Below, piece by piece: positions 42,972 through 52,300 of a DNA stretch of 64,000 bases. This DNA comes from Caulobacterales bacterium (GTDB taxonomy: Bacteria > Pseudomonadota > Alphaproteobacteria > Caulobacterales > Parvularculaceae), in the NCBI GenBank assembly GCA_020638525.1, contig JACKIL010000005.1, positions 124,001-188,000 on the forward strand, in the 5' to 3' direction. Under the pieces are notes generated by a model. It did no database searches. It saw only the letters and a list, made by a program, of their open reading frames with translations, and was not told the origin of the DNA. A program made the position numbers and the translations under genes. How positions within the stretch are numbered: the stretch's first letter is position 1; the number at the start of each line of letters is the position of its first letter.

Positions 42972-44498
42972 TCAAATATTGTCCGGCAGCGCAACGCCTT
43001 GCGCCTTTAACGCATCGCGCAAAGGCGTGAGTTCCTGCGCATAATTGCGCCAGCGGCCTGAAGACTCCTTGTAGAGCGGCCGGCGCACCTGCCAATAGCT
43101 CGCCGTCTTCACGACATTGTCGCGCTTGTGGACGTCAAGGCAGCGTTCATCCCAGTCGAGACCAAGAAAAGCGAGCAGCTTTTCAAGCTCTTCCTTTGGC
43201 GCCGCGACGAAGGCGTCATAACCGAAATCATAAATGCTCTCGGGGAAGAGCTTCTTCCAATGCGCCATCAGGCGCTGATATTGCGCGTAGTAATGCGCGA
43301 TGTCGGACAGGTCGCTTGAATATCCGGCGGCGTGCTGATCGATATGCTGAGAATAGAGCGACAGCCCGGTGTCGAGCGGATGGCGCACCGTGTGAACGAT
43401 CTTCGCGTCCGGGAAGAGACGCTTGATGAGGCCGACCAGCAGGAAGTTGTCCGGTCGCTTGTCGGTGACGATCGCGCCCGGATGATCCGTCTTCGGAAAA
43501 AGACGCCTCACCTCCGCGAGATAATCATCGGCGAGACGCGCTGCGCGTTCGTCGGCGAGCTTGGCCATTGACGCCGGGAATGGCGCGAGCGATCGCGCCG
43601 CTATGCGGTGCAAAATGTTGAGCTCGCCCCCGGCCGTCACCTTTGGGTGCCCTGCGAGCGCCTGCTCGGCGAGAGTCGAGCCGGATCGGAACATCCCGCA
43701 GATGAAGACGAGCGCCGGAACCTGAGATGCAGCGGGCGCCGCGCCCTCCCCGCTTCGCCCGGCCGGGAACGCCGCGATCATCGCCTCGACGCCCCGCTCC
43801 ATCCGCGCCCGGTCATAGGCGGCCCCCGTCAGCCGGGCGCAGCGATTGGCCTCCCGGAATGCCCTGAATGCCTCCGGATAAAGGCCGAGGCTGTCGAGCG
43901 CCCGGCCAAGCGCGAAATTGAGGTTGGCGAGCGTCATGGCGTCGAGGCCCTTGGCGCCGGCCGCCCCTTTGAGCTGGGCCAGTAGCGGGTCTTCGGCCGA
44001 AGCGGGCGGGCGAAGGTGGGAGAGCCTTGCGAGCGCCTCTCCGCGAAGGGCCGGCGCGCCCTCACCGCCACGGCCGCCGGCCGACGCCGCAAGAAGCCGG
44101 TCATAACAGGCGGCGGCGGCTTCCCGCTCCCCGCGCTCTTCCTGAAGATTGCCGAGATTGAGCAGGGCCGGCAGGTAATCCGGCCTGATCGCGAGGGCCG
44201 CCTCAAGCTCGGCCCGCGCCTCCCCTTCCTTGCGAAGATTGTCCGCGAAGATCACTGCGCGATTGAGCCGGACTTCTTCCGGCCCCGAAACGCCGCACGC
44301 AAGCGCTTGGCCATAGGCCTCAAGAGCCGCCGCGTACTGACCTTCCGCCTTCAGCAGATATCCGAGATTGTACCAGCCATCCGCGAAAGCCGGTCGCAGC
44401 GCCAGTAATTGGCGAAAAGCGCCGATCGCCTCAGCGCGCCGCCCCGCCTGCATCGCCCGCACCGCTTCGTTGTGGAGCCGCTCGGCAGGGTCCGTCAT
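42972..44498 (-). CDS. TPR-sulfotransferase fusion protein
   Basis: This 508-residue cytosolic protein has two parts. About residues 1-240 hold tetratricopeptide repeats (AFADGWYNLGYLLKAEGQYAA). The C-terminal half is a PAPS-dependent sulfotransferase: the 5'-phosphosulfate loop is in FICGMFRSGSTLAEQAL and the 3'-phosphate site in KIVHTVRHPLDTGLSLYSQH. This fusion family is common in marine alphaproteobacteria with many TonB receptors; the acceptor is unknown. It is divergent from the TonB receptor gene, sharing a 473-nt control region. Confidence 0.88.
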   Translation of the reverse strand: MTDPAERLHNEAVRAMQAGRRAEAIGAFRQLLALRPAFADGWYNLGYLLKAEGQYAAALEAYGQALACGVSGPEEVRLNRAVIFADNLRKEGEARAELEAALAIRPDYLPALLNLGNLQEERGEREAAAACYDRLLAASAGGRGGEGAPALRGEALARLSHLRPPASAEDPLLAQLKGAAGAKGLDAMTLANLNFALGRALDSLGLYPEAFRAFREANRCARLTGAAYDRARMERGVEAMIAAFPAGRSGEGAAPAASQVPALVFICGMFRSGSTLAEQALAGHPKVTAGGELNILHRIAARSLAPFPASMAKLADERAARLADDYLAEVRRLFPKTDHPGAIVTDKRPDNFLLVGLIKRLFPDAKIVHTVRHPLDTGLSLYSQHIDQHAAGYSSDLSDIAHYYAQYQRLMAHWKKLFPESIYDFGYDAFVAAPKEELEKLLAFLGLDWDERCLDVHKRDNVVKTASYWQVRRPLYKESSGRWRNYAQELTPLRDALKAQGVALPDNI

Positions 44499-44971
44499 CG
44501 CTCAAATCTCATGCTTCGCGCCGGCTAGTCTCACGCGCTCGAGCGCGCTGTCAAACGCGCGAGGCGCGAAGGAAAAGCGCGCGCCCTCGCCGAGGGTTCC
44601 ATAAAGGCCAATTTTTCAGGCTTTTTCGCACGTGCGCACGCGCGCCGCAGAGGGCCATTTTCGCGATTGCGACGCCCTCGCAGGTAGTCGCCCAAAGCGC
44701 CCTGCGCCGCCGCCGCACAACCGCTGCGTTAACGCAAACTTAACCCTGTAGCTAAGGAATGCGACAAAATCGCAACACCTGATTTCGATCAAGCTTTTCA
44801 AGCGTTCCCGTGCGTTGACGCCTCTTCTCCCCGCCGACAAAGATACTCCCACGGACGGAGGGGCGGGGACATCCGCACGAGCGCCGTACTAAAAATGTCG
44901 ACCCAAGGGGCGAAGCAGGGGCGATCCGGTCGTTTCTGAGGGGCGATTCAATCAAGAACTGGAGGTCTACC
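44499..44971. other. Divergent control region, 473 nt
   Basis: This spacer lies between the leftward TPR-sulfotransferase and the rightward TonB receptor. It has a perfect CtrA box at 44729-44744 with a possible Caulobacter-type -10 (GCTAAG at about 44751) after it. The receptor transcript would then have a leader of about 200 nt, which could hold regulation. No small gene with a ribosome site was seen. Confidence 0.6.
44729..44744 (+). promoter_or_regulatory. Perfect CtrA consensus box upstream of the TonB receptor
   Basis: TTAA-N7-TTAAC, an exact match to consensus, about 228 nt before the receptor start and 231 nt before the divergent sulfotransferase start. It could serve either gene. 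Binding is inferred from motif only. Confidence 0.6.
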
Positions 44972-47902
44972 TTGTCACATCGTATGAACAGGTCTGCGCT
45001 GCTCGCGTCGACCATGCTCGTCGGCGTAGCACTGCCCGGACTGGCGGCTGCGCAGGACGACGAAATCATCGTCACGGGTTCTCGCATCCCGTCGGCGAAC
45101 GCTGTTGCGGCGAGCCCGGTCACGACGATCGGCAACGTCGAATTCGACATTCGCGGCACGACCCGCGTTGAAGACCTGACGAACACGCTGCCGCAGGTTT
45201 TCGCCGCGCAAGGCTCGAACACTTCGAACGGCGCGACCGGTACGGCGCAGGTTTCGCTGCGCGGTCTCGGCGCCACCCGTACCCTGGTGCTCGTCAACGG
45301 CCGCCGTCTTCAGTACGGCTCGCCGATTTCTTCGGCTCCTGACCTTAACCAGATCCCGGGCGCTCTCGTTGAGCGCGTCGAAGTTCTGACGGGCGGCGCC
45401 TCGGCGGCCTACGGTTCTGACGCTATCGCGGGCGTCGTGAACTTCATCATGATCAAAGACTTCGAAGGCGTCCGCATCGACGGTCAGCTGTCGGGCTACC
45501 AGCACAGCAACAACAATGATGCTGCGCAGGCTCGCCTCCTGAACGCGCAGCCGGCGGCTTACGGCTCGGACCTTTCGATCCCGGAAGGCAGCGTCTTCGA
45601 CGGCAAAGGCCAGGAAGTCACGCTTATCATCGGCGCGAACACGGAAGACGGCCGCGGCAACGTGACGGCTTACGCCGGCTATCGCAACAACGACGCGATC
45701 CTGCAGGCCGACCGCGACTATTCGAAGTGCGCCTATGCTGGCGGCGATCCGGACTTCGGTTGCTCGGGTTCCTCAACGACGCCGGCCGGCCGTTTCTTCA
45801 CCAACACGGGAGACTATACGCTCGACGAAACCGGCCCGGGCAATACGGTTCGCCCGCGCGTTGGATCGGACGTGTTCAACTACAATCCGACCAACTTCTA
45901 TCAGCGTCCGGACGAGCGTTTCACGCTCGGCGCGTTCGCGCACTACAAAGTTAACGAAAACCTCGAGTTCTACTCCGAGGCGATGTTCTACGACTACGTG
46001 TCGGATGCGCAGATCGCGTACACAGGTACGTTCTTCACGACCTCGCTCGTGAACTGCGACAACCCGCTGCTGTCGTCGCAGAGCTGGCTCGACGCCCTCG
46101 GCTGTTCGCCGGCTGACGTCGCGGCAGGCACGGAAGTCACGTTCTACCCGGGCAAGCGCTTCGTTGAAGGCAGCCCGCGTAACAACTCGATCCGCAACAC
46201 CAGCTACCGCATCCTCGCCGGCATCCGCGGCGACATGATGGAAGGCTGGAACTACGATGCGTACTTCCAGTATGCGAACACTGCGGCGTCGAACACCTAC
46301 GACAACGACGGCGTTATCCCGAACATGCAGAACGCTCTCTACGCGGTCTCCGACGGTGCCGGCGGCGTTGTCTGCCGCGATCCGCTCGCGCAAGCGGCGG
46401 GCTGCGTTCCGCTCAACCTCTTCACGCCGGGCGGCGTGACGGGCGACCAAGTCTCTTACGTTCTGCAGCAGTCCTTCCAGGGCGGCGACGTCAAGCAGTA
46501 TCTCGGCGAAGTTGTCTTCACTGGCGACCTCGGCGTGTACGGCATGAAGCTGCCGTGGGCGGAAGACGGCGTCGGCGTCGCGGCCGGCATGCAGTGGCGC
46601 AAAGACACGCTGAGCTACAATCCGGATGCGCTCTTCGAATTCGGTCTCCTCTCCGGTCAGGGCGGCCCGACGCCGCCGGTTTCCGGTGAGATCGAAACGA
46701 CCGACTTCTTCGTCGAAGCGGCGGTTCCGATTGTTCAGAACATGGAGTTCGCGGAATCGCTGACGTTCGAAGGCGGCTACCGTCACTCCGACGTCTCGAC
46801 CTCGGGCGGCTACTCGACGTGGAAACTCGCGGGCAACTGGCAGATTACGCCGGAATTCCGCGTCCGCGGCGGATGGCAGCGCGCGGCTCGTGCAGCTAAC
46901 GTGATCGAAGCCTTCGCACCTCAAGCGATCGGCCTCACGCAGATCGACGACGGCTGCGCCCTCGGCTCATCCAGCCCGTATACGGCGGCCCAATGCGCCA
47001 ACACCAATGGCGGCGCAACGCTGGCTCCGGGCTCGATCCCGGGCAACCCGGCCGACCAGTACAACGCCATCTTCGGCGGTAACCCGAATCTCGCTCCTGA
47101 GGTTTCGGATACCTACACGGCGGGCGTTGTCTTCACGCCGAATGACTACGTTCCGGGCAACCTCATCATGTCGGTCGACTATTTCGACATCACGGTTGAC
47201 GGCTTCGTGGGCAATGTGAGCCCGCAAACGGCTCTCGACGAGTGCGCCACGACCGCAGATGCGTTCTTCTGCTCGCTGATCACCCGCGCGCCGAACGGAT
47301 CGCTCTGGATCTCGCCGAACGGCTACATCACGGCGACGAACGTCAACACCGGTTCGCTCTCGACGTCGGGCCTCGACTTCCTCCTCAACTGGGGGGTTGA
47401 CTTCGAAGAGCTCGGCCTCGGCAATGCGGGCGGTCTCAACGTCGACTTCGTCGGCACGTATCTCATGGACCTCTCGACGCTCGAACTGCCGGGCGGGATT
47501 GTTCCTGAGTATGACTGCGCCGGCTACTACGGTTCGCGTTGCGGCAGCCCGAACCCGACCTGGCGTCACAAGTTGCGCACGACCTGGCAAACGCCGATCG
47601 GCGTCGACGCCACGGTCACCTGGCGCTACTTCTCGAGCGTCATCCACGGCGACTCGGATAGCGGCCCGCGTTCGGCGGTCACCGACCTCGATTACGAGCT
47701 CGGCACCCGCAACTACATCGACCTCGCGGCGTCGTACAACGTGACGGAAAACTGGAACGTTCGCGTTGGCGTCAACAACCTGCTCGACAAAGACCCGCCG
47801 CTCACCGCGCAGACGGCTGGCTTCTCGAACGGCAACACCTATCCGCAAACCTACGATGCGATGGGTCGCTTCCTGTTCATCGGCACGACGATCGACTTCT
47901 AA
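44972..47902 (+). CDS. TonB-dependent outer-membrane receptor
   Basis: This 976-residue outer-membrane receptor has a signal peptide (cleavage near LAAAQ) and TonB box DEIIVTGSR (about 30-38). The plug domain follows (VSLRGLGATRTLVLVNGRR, GGASAAYGSDAIAGVVNF), then a 22-strand-type barrel ending in Phe (RFLFIGTTIDF). The substrate is unknown; no siderophore or sugar genes lie beside it. The start is a TTG at 44972 with GGAGG 6 nt upstream; ATG at 44984 is too far from it. Codons are less GC3-extreme than its neighbours (more GTT, GGT, CGT), as in highly expressed genes. A strong terminator follows. Confidence 0.95.
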   Translation: MSHRMNRSALLASTMLVGVALPGLAAAQDDEIIVTGSRIPSANAVAASPVTTIGNVEFDIRGTTRVEDLTNTLPQVFAAQGSNTSNGATGTAQVSLRGLGATRTLVLVNGRRLQYGSPISSAPDLNQIPGALVERVEVLTGGASAAYGSDAIAGVVNFIMIKDFEGVRIDGQLSGYQHSNNNDAAQARLLNAQPAAYGSDLSIPEGSVFDGKGQEVTLIIGANTEDGRGNVTAYAGYRNNDAILQADRDYSKCAYAGGDPDFGCSGSSTTPAGRFFTNTGDYTLDETGPGNTVRPRVGSDVFNYNPTNFYQRPDERFTLGAFAHYKVNENLEFYSEAMFYDYVSDAQIAYTGTFFTTSLVNCDNPLLSSQSWLDALGCSPADVAAGTEVTFYPGKRFVEGSPRNNSIRNTSYRILAGIRGDMMEGWNYDAYFQYANTAASNTYDNDGVIPNMQNALYAVSDGAGGVVCRDPLAQAAGCVPLNLFTPGGVTGDQVSYVLQQSFQGGDVKQYLGEVVFTGDLGVYGMKLPWAEDGVGVAAGMQWRKDTLSYNPDALFEFGLLSGQGGPTPPVSGEIETTDFFVEAAVPIVQNMEFAESLTFEGGYRHSDVSTSGGYSTWKLAGNWQITPEFRVRGGWQRAARAANVIEAFAPQAIGLTQIDDGCALGSSSPYTAAQCANTNGGATLAPGSIPGNPADQYNAIFGGNPNLAPEVSDTYTAGVVFTPNDYVPGNLIMSVDYFDITVDGFVGNVSPQTALDECATTADAFFCSLITRAPNGSLWISPNGYITATNVNTGSLSTSGLDFLLNWGVDFEELGLGNAGGLNVDFVGTYLMDLSTLELPGGIVPEYDCAGYYGSRCGSPNPTWRHKLRTTWQTPIGVDATVTWRYFSSVIHGDSDSGPRSAVTDLDYELGTRNYIDLAASYNVTENWNVRVGVNNLLDKDPPLTAQTAGFSNGNTYPQTYDAMGRFLFIGTTIDF

Positions 47903-47929
47903 GAATCGTCAACCGACTAAAAGACTACG

Positions 47930-47958
47930 CGGCGGGCCTTCGGGCCCGCCGTTTTTTT
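47930..47958 (+). terminator. Intrinsic terminator after the TonB receptor
   Basis: CGGCGGGCC (47930-47938), loop TTCG, GGCCCGCCG (47943-47951), then seven T. A textbook strong terminator with a UUCG tetraloop, in keeping with a heavily transcribed gene. Confidence 0.95.
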
Positions 47959-48102
47959 GTGCGCCGACTTCAGCAGGGTCACCGCCAAAAACCGGCCGTG
48001 CTTGCTTAGAGCGTCGGGCGACATCGACTTAACGCTCGACGCCGTAGTCGCAATTTCCGCGCGGCTGACGTAGCATTCGCAAAACTTCAAGGGAGTTCGC
48101 CC

Positions 48103-48696
48103 ATGCGCTTCGCCGCCATCGCCATCCTCATTTCGTTCGCCGCCGCGCCTGTTCTCGCCGGAGAACAGGACGACGCCGTCGCCAATGTCATCGCCTGCGG
48201 ATCAGTAAGAGGCGACAAGGCGCGCCTCAGGTGCTTTGAAGCGGCTGCGCCCGCTCTCGGCGAGGCATTCCCCGAAGCTCTCGTCGCGGCCGAAGCTCGC
48301 GCGCAAGAGGCGCGAATGGCCGCCGAGGAAGAGGCGAAAGAAGAGTTCGGCCTCTCTGTCCCCGAAAAGCGCGCGAACGACCCGTTCGAGGAGAAATCAT
48401 TCGGCGCCGAGGATCTTCCGAAGGTCGCCGTGAAAGACAGCGACGACGACAACGATGATCAGGTCGATTCGATCGTCGCGGGCGTCACCGATGTCAGCAC
48501 CTCAGTCACCGGGAGGATCATCGTCTTCCTTGATAACGGACAGGTCTGGCGCCAGATCGACGGCGACAAGGCGACGCCCTACATCCGCAAGAATCTTGAC
48601 GGCGTTTCCGCGACTGTGAAGCGTGGCGCGCTCGGCAGCTATTGGGTGCGCCTCGACAACACGCGCACCGCCTTCAAAGCGCGCCGGATCAAATAG
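48103..48696 (+). CDS. Secreted hypothetical protein
   Basis: This 197-residue protein has a signal peptide (cleavage near VLAGEQ). A Cys-containing segment (VIACGSVRGD, RLRCFEAAA) is followed by an Ala/Glu-rich helix (RAQEARMAAEEEAKEEFG), an acidic linker and a beta-rich C-terminal domain (GRIIVFLDNGQVWRQIDGD, YWVRLDNTRTAFKARRIK). The C-terminal half recurs in alphaproteobacterial proteins of unknown function, as I recall it. GGAG precedes the ATG. It runs convergent to the 2OG-oxygenase gene. Confidence 0.8.
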   Translation: MRFAAIAILISFAAAPVLAGEQDDAVANVIACGSVRGDKARLRCFEAAAPALGEAFPEALVAAEARAQEARMAAEEEAKEEFGLSVPEKRANDPFEEKSFGAEDLPKVAVKDSDDDNDDQVDSIVAGVTDVSTSVTGRIIVFLDNGQVWRQIDGDKATPYIRKNLDGVSATVKRGALGSYWVRLDNTRTAFKARRIK

Positions 48697-48708
48697 CGTC
48701 TCGGCGTC

Positions 48709-50112
48709 TCACTCTTTTCCGGGCGAAATATCGATCGCGACGGTGAGCCGCGTGTCTTTCCCTGAGAAGGGAACCGTTCCGTGCCACATATAGGACGGAA
48801 AGACGACGAGCACGCCCTTTTGCGGCTTCACAAAATGCTCGGGGAGGAGCTTCGGCGTCGTCGGGATTCCCGGCTCGCCGAATTTGAGCCAACCGGCGCG
48901 CGGGTCCGGCCCATCCGTTTCGGGAATCCGCAAATGGCAGGCCGAGGAAAGCCAACCTTCCGAATGAACATGATCGACATGGAAGCCGCTTGAGGGAAGA
49001 CGCACCGACCAGGCGGTGATGACTTCAAACCGACCTCTGTTACGGCTTCGCAGAGGATCCGGCCCGCGGCCCGCCTTCTCGATATAACGCATGATGGGGC
49101 CGGCGGCCGCTTCCGGATAAGCCCTCAGCGCCGGTTCATCGATCTTCGTGATCGACGGCAATTGGCTGCCATGGCGCACCGACTGGCTGAACGGGTGCGT
49201 CTCATACTGATGATGGCGATCAAGCGCCTCGATGAGATCGTCGAGATAAGCCTCCCGGCTCGCCCACCCCTTGGGCGCTGCGAGTTCGCCCGGCACGACG
49301 AAAGTGTCGTAGTCATAAAGCTGGCGATAACGCTCATCTGACAGTAGCCGCCACGCCGTCGCCAGCAAGGCGATGTAGAGCTGGTCCCTTGGAAATTGCG
49401 CCTGAAGCGCGCCGGCGATTTCGGCGGCTTCTTTCGCCTCGCCGACAGCAAGAAGCGCGCGCGCATAAGCCTGACGGACGAAGGGGGCGCTCGGGAAGGC
49501 CTTCAATCCTGCGCGCGCATGATCGAGCGCGGCCTCGAATTTCCCTGCGGCGATCGCAGCGTTCGTCGCCGGAACCTGCAATTGCGCCGCGCCGCCGCTG
49601 CGCCGAAGAACATCGGCGACTTCGATATATTCCGCTTCCGGATTGCCGCATTGTCCGAGGATATGCGCGCGCACCAGCGCAAGATTGAGATCGTTCGGCA
49701 GCTTCGTCAGCGCTTGCGTGACCGGCGCGAGCGCCTTCGACACATCGCCCGTCCGCATCCAGATCAGTTGCGCGAATTCGCGGTGCGCGACCGTATCCGT
49801 CGGACGAAGGCTGAGCACTTTGCGGAAGGCATCTTCCGCCTCGGCCATGAGATCGACCGCGACGAGCGAGCGCGCCAGAACGAGCCAGGTCTCCGGCGCG
49901 TTGAGACCCGTCGCGAGCGCGCGTTTTGCGATATCGACCGCTTCGCGATTCTGCCCGGCGTCGCCAAGGGCGGCGGCGAGATTGTGCAGGACAACGCCAT
50001 TTCCGGGCGCGAGCGCGACGATCTGCCGGTGCGCCGCAATCGCATCCGCCATCCGGCCCGCCGCCTTCAGCGCATTGGCCTTATCAGTCAGCTCTTTCAA
50101 CGACGCAGCCAC
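48709..50112 (-). CDS. TPR-2OG-Fe(II) oxygenase fusion protein
   Basis: This 467-residue protein joins N-terminal TPR repeats (about 1-250) to a C-terminal 2-oxoglutarate/Fe(II) oxygenase domain. Iron ligands are likely the H-x-D of SSGFHVDHVHSEGW and a distal His in SYMWHGTVPFSG; RLTVAIDI gives the 2OG-binding Arg. It should hydroxylate a protein or small molecule of unknown identity. The start is a GTG at 50110-50112. It lies beside the receptor/sulfotransferase group, whose TPR part it resembles. Confidence 0.87.
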   Translation of the reverse strand: MAASLKELTDKANALKAAGRMADAIAAHRQIVALAPGNGVVLHNLAAALGDAGQNREAVDIAKRALATGLNAPETWLVLARSLVAVDLMAEAEDAFRKVLSLRPTDTVAHREFAQLIWMRTGDVSKALAPVTQALTKLPNDLNLALVRAHILGQCGNPEAEYIEVADVLRRSGGAAQLQVPATNAAIAAGKFEAALDHARAGLKAFPSAPFVRQAYARALLAVGEAKEAAEIAGALQAQFPRDQLYIALLATAWRLLSDERYRQLYDYDTFVVPGELAAPKGWASREAYLDDLIEALDRHHQYETHPFSQSVRHGSQLPSITKIDEPALRAYPEAAAGPIMRYIEKAGRGPDPLRSRNRGRFEVITAWSVRLPSSGFHVDHVHSEGWLSSACHLRIPETDGPDPRAGWLKFGEPGIPTTPKLLPEHFVKPQKGVLVVFPSYMWHGTVPFSGKDTRLTVAIDISPGKE

Positions 50113-50202
50113 GCCGCAAACCCCTCACCGGCTTGATTTCAGGCTATTTATGTGGCTTTCCAAGGCGCTAGGGAAGCCCTGGACGGCGAGGCGAGCGGAC
50201 GC

Positions 50203-51057
50203 ATGGCGATTGAGACGCTGACGATCAAGACGAAAGACGGTCTCAACCTTGATCTTGCGCGGTATCCGGGCGGCGGCGCCCGCCTCCCCGCATTCTGTAT
50301 TCCCGGCCTCACGCGCAACCGGCGCGATTTCGATGATTTCGCAAAATGGCTCTCCGCCAGAGGGCGCGACGTATACGCCATCTCGCTGCGCGGGCGCGGA
50401 CGTTCCGACTACGATCCGAAATATCTGAATTACTTTCCTACGATTTATCGCGAGGACGTACTTGGCGCGCTCGACACGCTCGGCATTCAGCGCGCTGTCT
50501 TCGTCGGCACGTCGCTCGGCGGCATCGTCACCATGCTGACGAATGAGGCGGCGCCGGAGCGCGTCGCCGCTGCGATCATCAACGATGTCGGGCCGGAGCT
50601 TGCGACGGAAGGCATCGTGCGCATCGCTTCCTATGTCGGCGCGAGCGATGGCGCGGCTCCAAATCTCGATCAGGCAGCGGCGCAAATTCGCGCCGTCAAC
50701 GAAGTCGCCTTTCCGGGCAAGGACGACGCATTCTGGCGGGACTTCGCGCGCAACACCTATCGCGAACTCGGTGATGGAACATGGAAGCTCGACTACGATC
50801 CGGCGATCGCAGCGGCGCTCAAGGAATCGGGCCCGGCGCCGGATCTGTGGTCCGCCTTCACGAGCCTCAAGAACAAGCCGACTCTCATTTTGCGCGGCGC
50901 GATCAGCGACCTTTTAACGCCCGAAATCATTGGAAAAATGCGCGCGGTCAATCCCGCCATGCTTGTCAGCGATGTCGCCAGTGTCGGCCACGCGCCGACC
51001 TTGACGGAGCCTGACGCCGTCGCCGCGATGGGCGCTTTCCTCGACGAGATCGATTGA
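50203..51057 (+). CDS. Alpha/beta hydrolase
   Basis: This protein of about 284 residues has the alpha/beta-hydrolase fold: FCIPGLTRNRRDF (oxyanion strand), ISLRGRGRSD, nucleophile elbow VGTSLGG and a C-terminal His in VGHAPTL. The acid is probably the Asp of RGAISDLLTPE. I chose the ATG at 50203, which opens directly on the first beta strand; an upstream ATG at 50152 adds 17 residues. The substrate is unknown, and there is no link to the convergent cys operon, from which it is separated by 2 nt. Confidence 0.88.
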   Translation: MAIETLTIKTKDGLNLDLARYPGGGARLPAFCIPGLTRNRRDFDDFAKWLSARGRDVYAISLRGRGRSDYDPKYLNYFPTIYREDVLGALDTLGIQRAVFVGTSLGGIVTMLTNEAAPERVAAAIINDVGPELATEGIVRIASYVGASDGAAPNLDQAAAQIRAVNEVAFPGKDDAFWRDFARNTYRELGDGTWKLDYDPAIAAALKESGPAPDLWSAFTSLKNKPTLILRGAISDLLTPEIIGKMRAVNPAMLVSDVASVGHAPTLTEPDAVAAMGAFLDEID

Positions 51058-51059
51058 GC

Positions 51060-51818
51060 TCAGACCGCGCGCAGCGTGCGCCCGCGCAGCTCGTGAATGC
51101 CGCATTCGGTCTTCGCGGCGCCGCGCCAGCGGCCCGACCGCGCATCCTCCCCGGGCGCAGCCGGATGCGTGCACGGCCAGCAGCCGATCGAGGGATAGCC
51201 CTGTTCGATCAGCGGATGCGGCGGAAGTTCTTGCGCGGCGCGGTACGCTTCGACGTCATCCGCGTTCCATCGCACGATCGGGTTCACCTTGATGAAACCG
51301 CCGGAGGCTTCGAAGACGGGAAGCGACACGCGCGCGCCGCCATGGAATTGCTTGCGGCCCGTGATCCACGCATCGAAACCTTCAAGCGCCCTGTCGAGCG
51401 GGATGACCTTGCGCACATTGCAGCACGCATCCGTATCCTCGCGCCAGAGATCGCCGCGCGGATCGGTTTTCGCGAGCTCTTCCGTGTCGGGATGAATATC
51501 GCGCACATCTTCGAGGCCGAGATCGCGCGCAAGCTTTTTGCGGTACCCGAGCGTCTGCGCGAAATGCTTGCCTGTATCGAGGAAGATCACCGGTGTTTTC
51601 GGATCGACCTGTGCGACGAGATGCAGCAACACTGCCGATTCCGCGCCGAAGGATGAAACAAGCGCTATCCGGCCCGGAAACTCCTGCCGGATCGCGCGCC
51701 GCAACACTTCGAGCGGATCTTCCGCGCCATGAGCGATGGAAAGTCTGCGCGCGCGCTCGGCGAGCGCATCGGCGTCATCATTCGTCGCAATGTTTCTCAA
51801 GGCCGCGCTCTGACTCAT
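51060..51818 (-). CDS. cysH: Adenylyl-sulfate (APS-type) reductase
   Basis: This enzyme of about 252 residues reduces APS (or PAPS) to sulfite. Paired cysteines CCNVRKVIPL and SIGCWPCT bind a [4Fe-4S] cluster, marking it as an APS reductase rather than E. coli-type PAPS reductase, and ECGIHE holds the catalytic Cys. The ATG at 51816-51818 (MSQSAALRN) follows the DUF934 gene by 17 nt; a longer upstream frame overlaps that gene and is not needed. It is last in the cys operon. Confidence 0.93.
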   Translation of the reverse strand: MSQSAALRNIATNDDADALAERARRLSIAHGAEDPLEVLRRAIRQEFPGRIALVSSFGAESAVLLHLVAQVDPKTPVIFLDTGKHFAQTLGYRKKLARDLGLEDVRDIHPDTEELAKTDPRGDLWREDTDACCNVRKVIPLDRALEGFDAWITGRKQFHGGARVSLPVFEASGGFIKVNPIVRWNADDVEAYRAAQELPPHPLIEQGYPSIGCWPCTHPAAPGEDARSGRWRGAAKTECGIHELRGRTLRAV

Positions 51819-51835
51819 GGCGAACTTCCGAAGGG

Positions 51836-52300
51836 TTATGCGGCCACCGCGCGGGCGGCGCGAAGACGCCACGCCGGAACGGCGTCATCGGCCGCCGGCT
51901 GATAGACCTGGCTGAACGTACGAAGCGCTTCCGTGAAACCTTCAATGCGGCTCTCTTCGAGTTCGAACGCATCGAAACCGGCGCGCGCCATAAAGAACGC
52001 CTGATCGCGCAGAACGTCGCCGCGCGCGCGGATCTCGCCCTTGAAGCCGAGCTGGTCGCGCAGGATGCGCGCCTGGCTATAGGCGCGCCCGTCGCGGAAT
52101 TTCGGGAAGTCGAGAATGACAACCGAAAAAGAAGCGAGCGACGGCGCGATCTCGCGAATATCCGTGTCGTTCGGAACGACAATCGCGAATCGCCCACCCT
52201 CAGGCCTTACGCCGTCACGCCATGATTGGAGCGAGATCTCCGTCGGCTTGGCGTCCTTGTAAGGCGCAAGGGCGCCCTCACGCAGCTTGAGCGTCGGCAT
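51836..52300 (-). CDS. DUF934 family protein of sulfur assimilation
   Basis: This 154-residue protein starts MPTLKLREGALA at 52300 with AAGGAGG upstream, inside the end of cysI (23-nt overlap). DUF934 proteins are nearly always found between cysI and cysH in alphaproteobacteria. Segments such as FPKFRDGRAYSQARILRDQL are typical. A role in assisting sulfite reductase is assumed from context, and activity is not known. Confidence 0.9.
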   Translation of the reverse strand: MPTLKLREGALAPYKDAKPTEISLQSWRDGVRPEGGRFAIVVPNDTDIREIAPSLASFSVVILDFPKFRDGRAYSQARILRDQLGFKGEIRARGDVLRDQAFFMARAGFDAFELEESRIEGFTEALRTFSQVYQPAADDAVPAWRLRAARAVAA

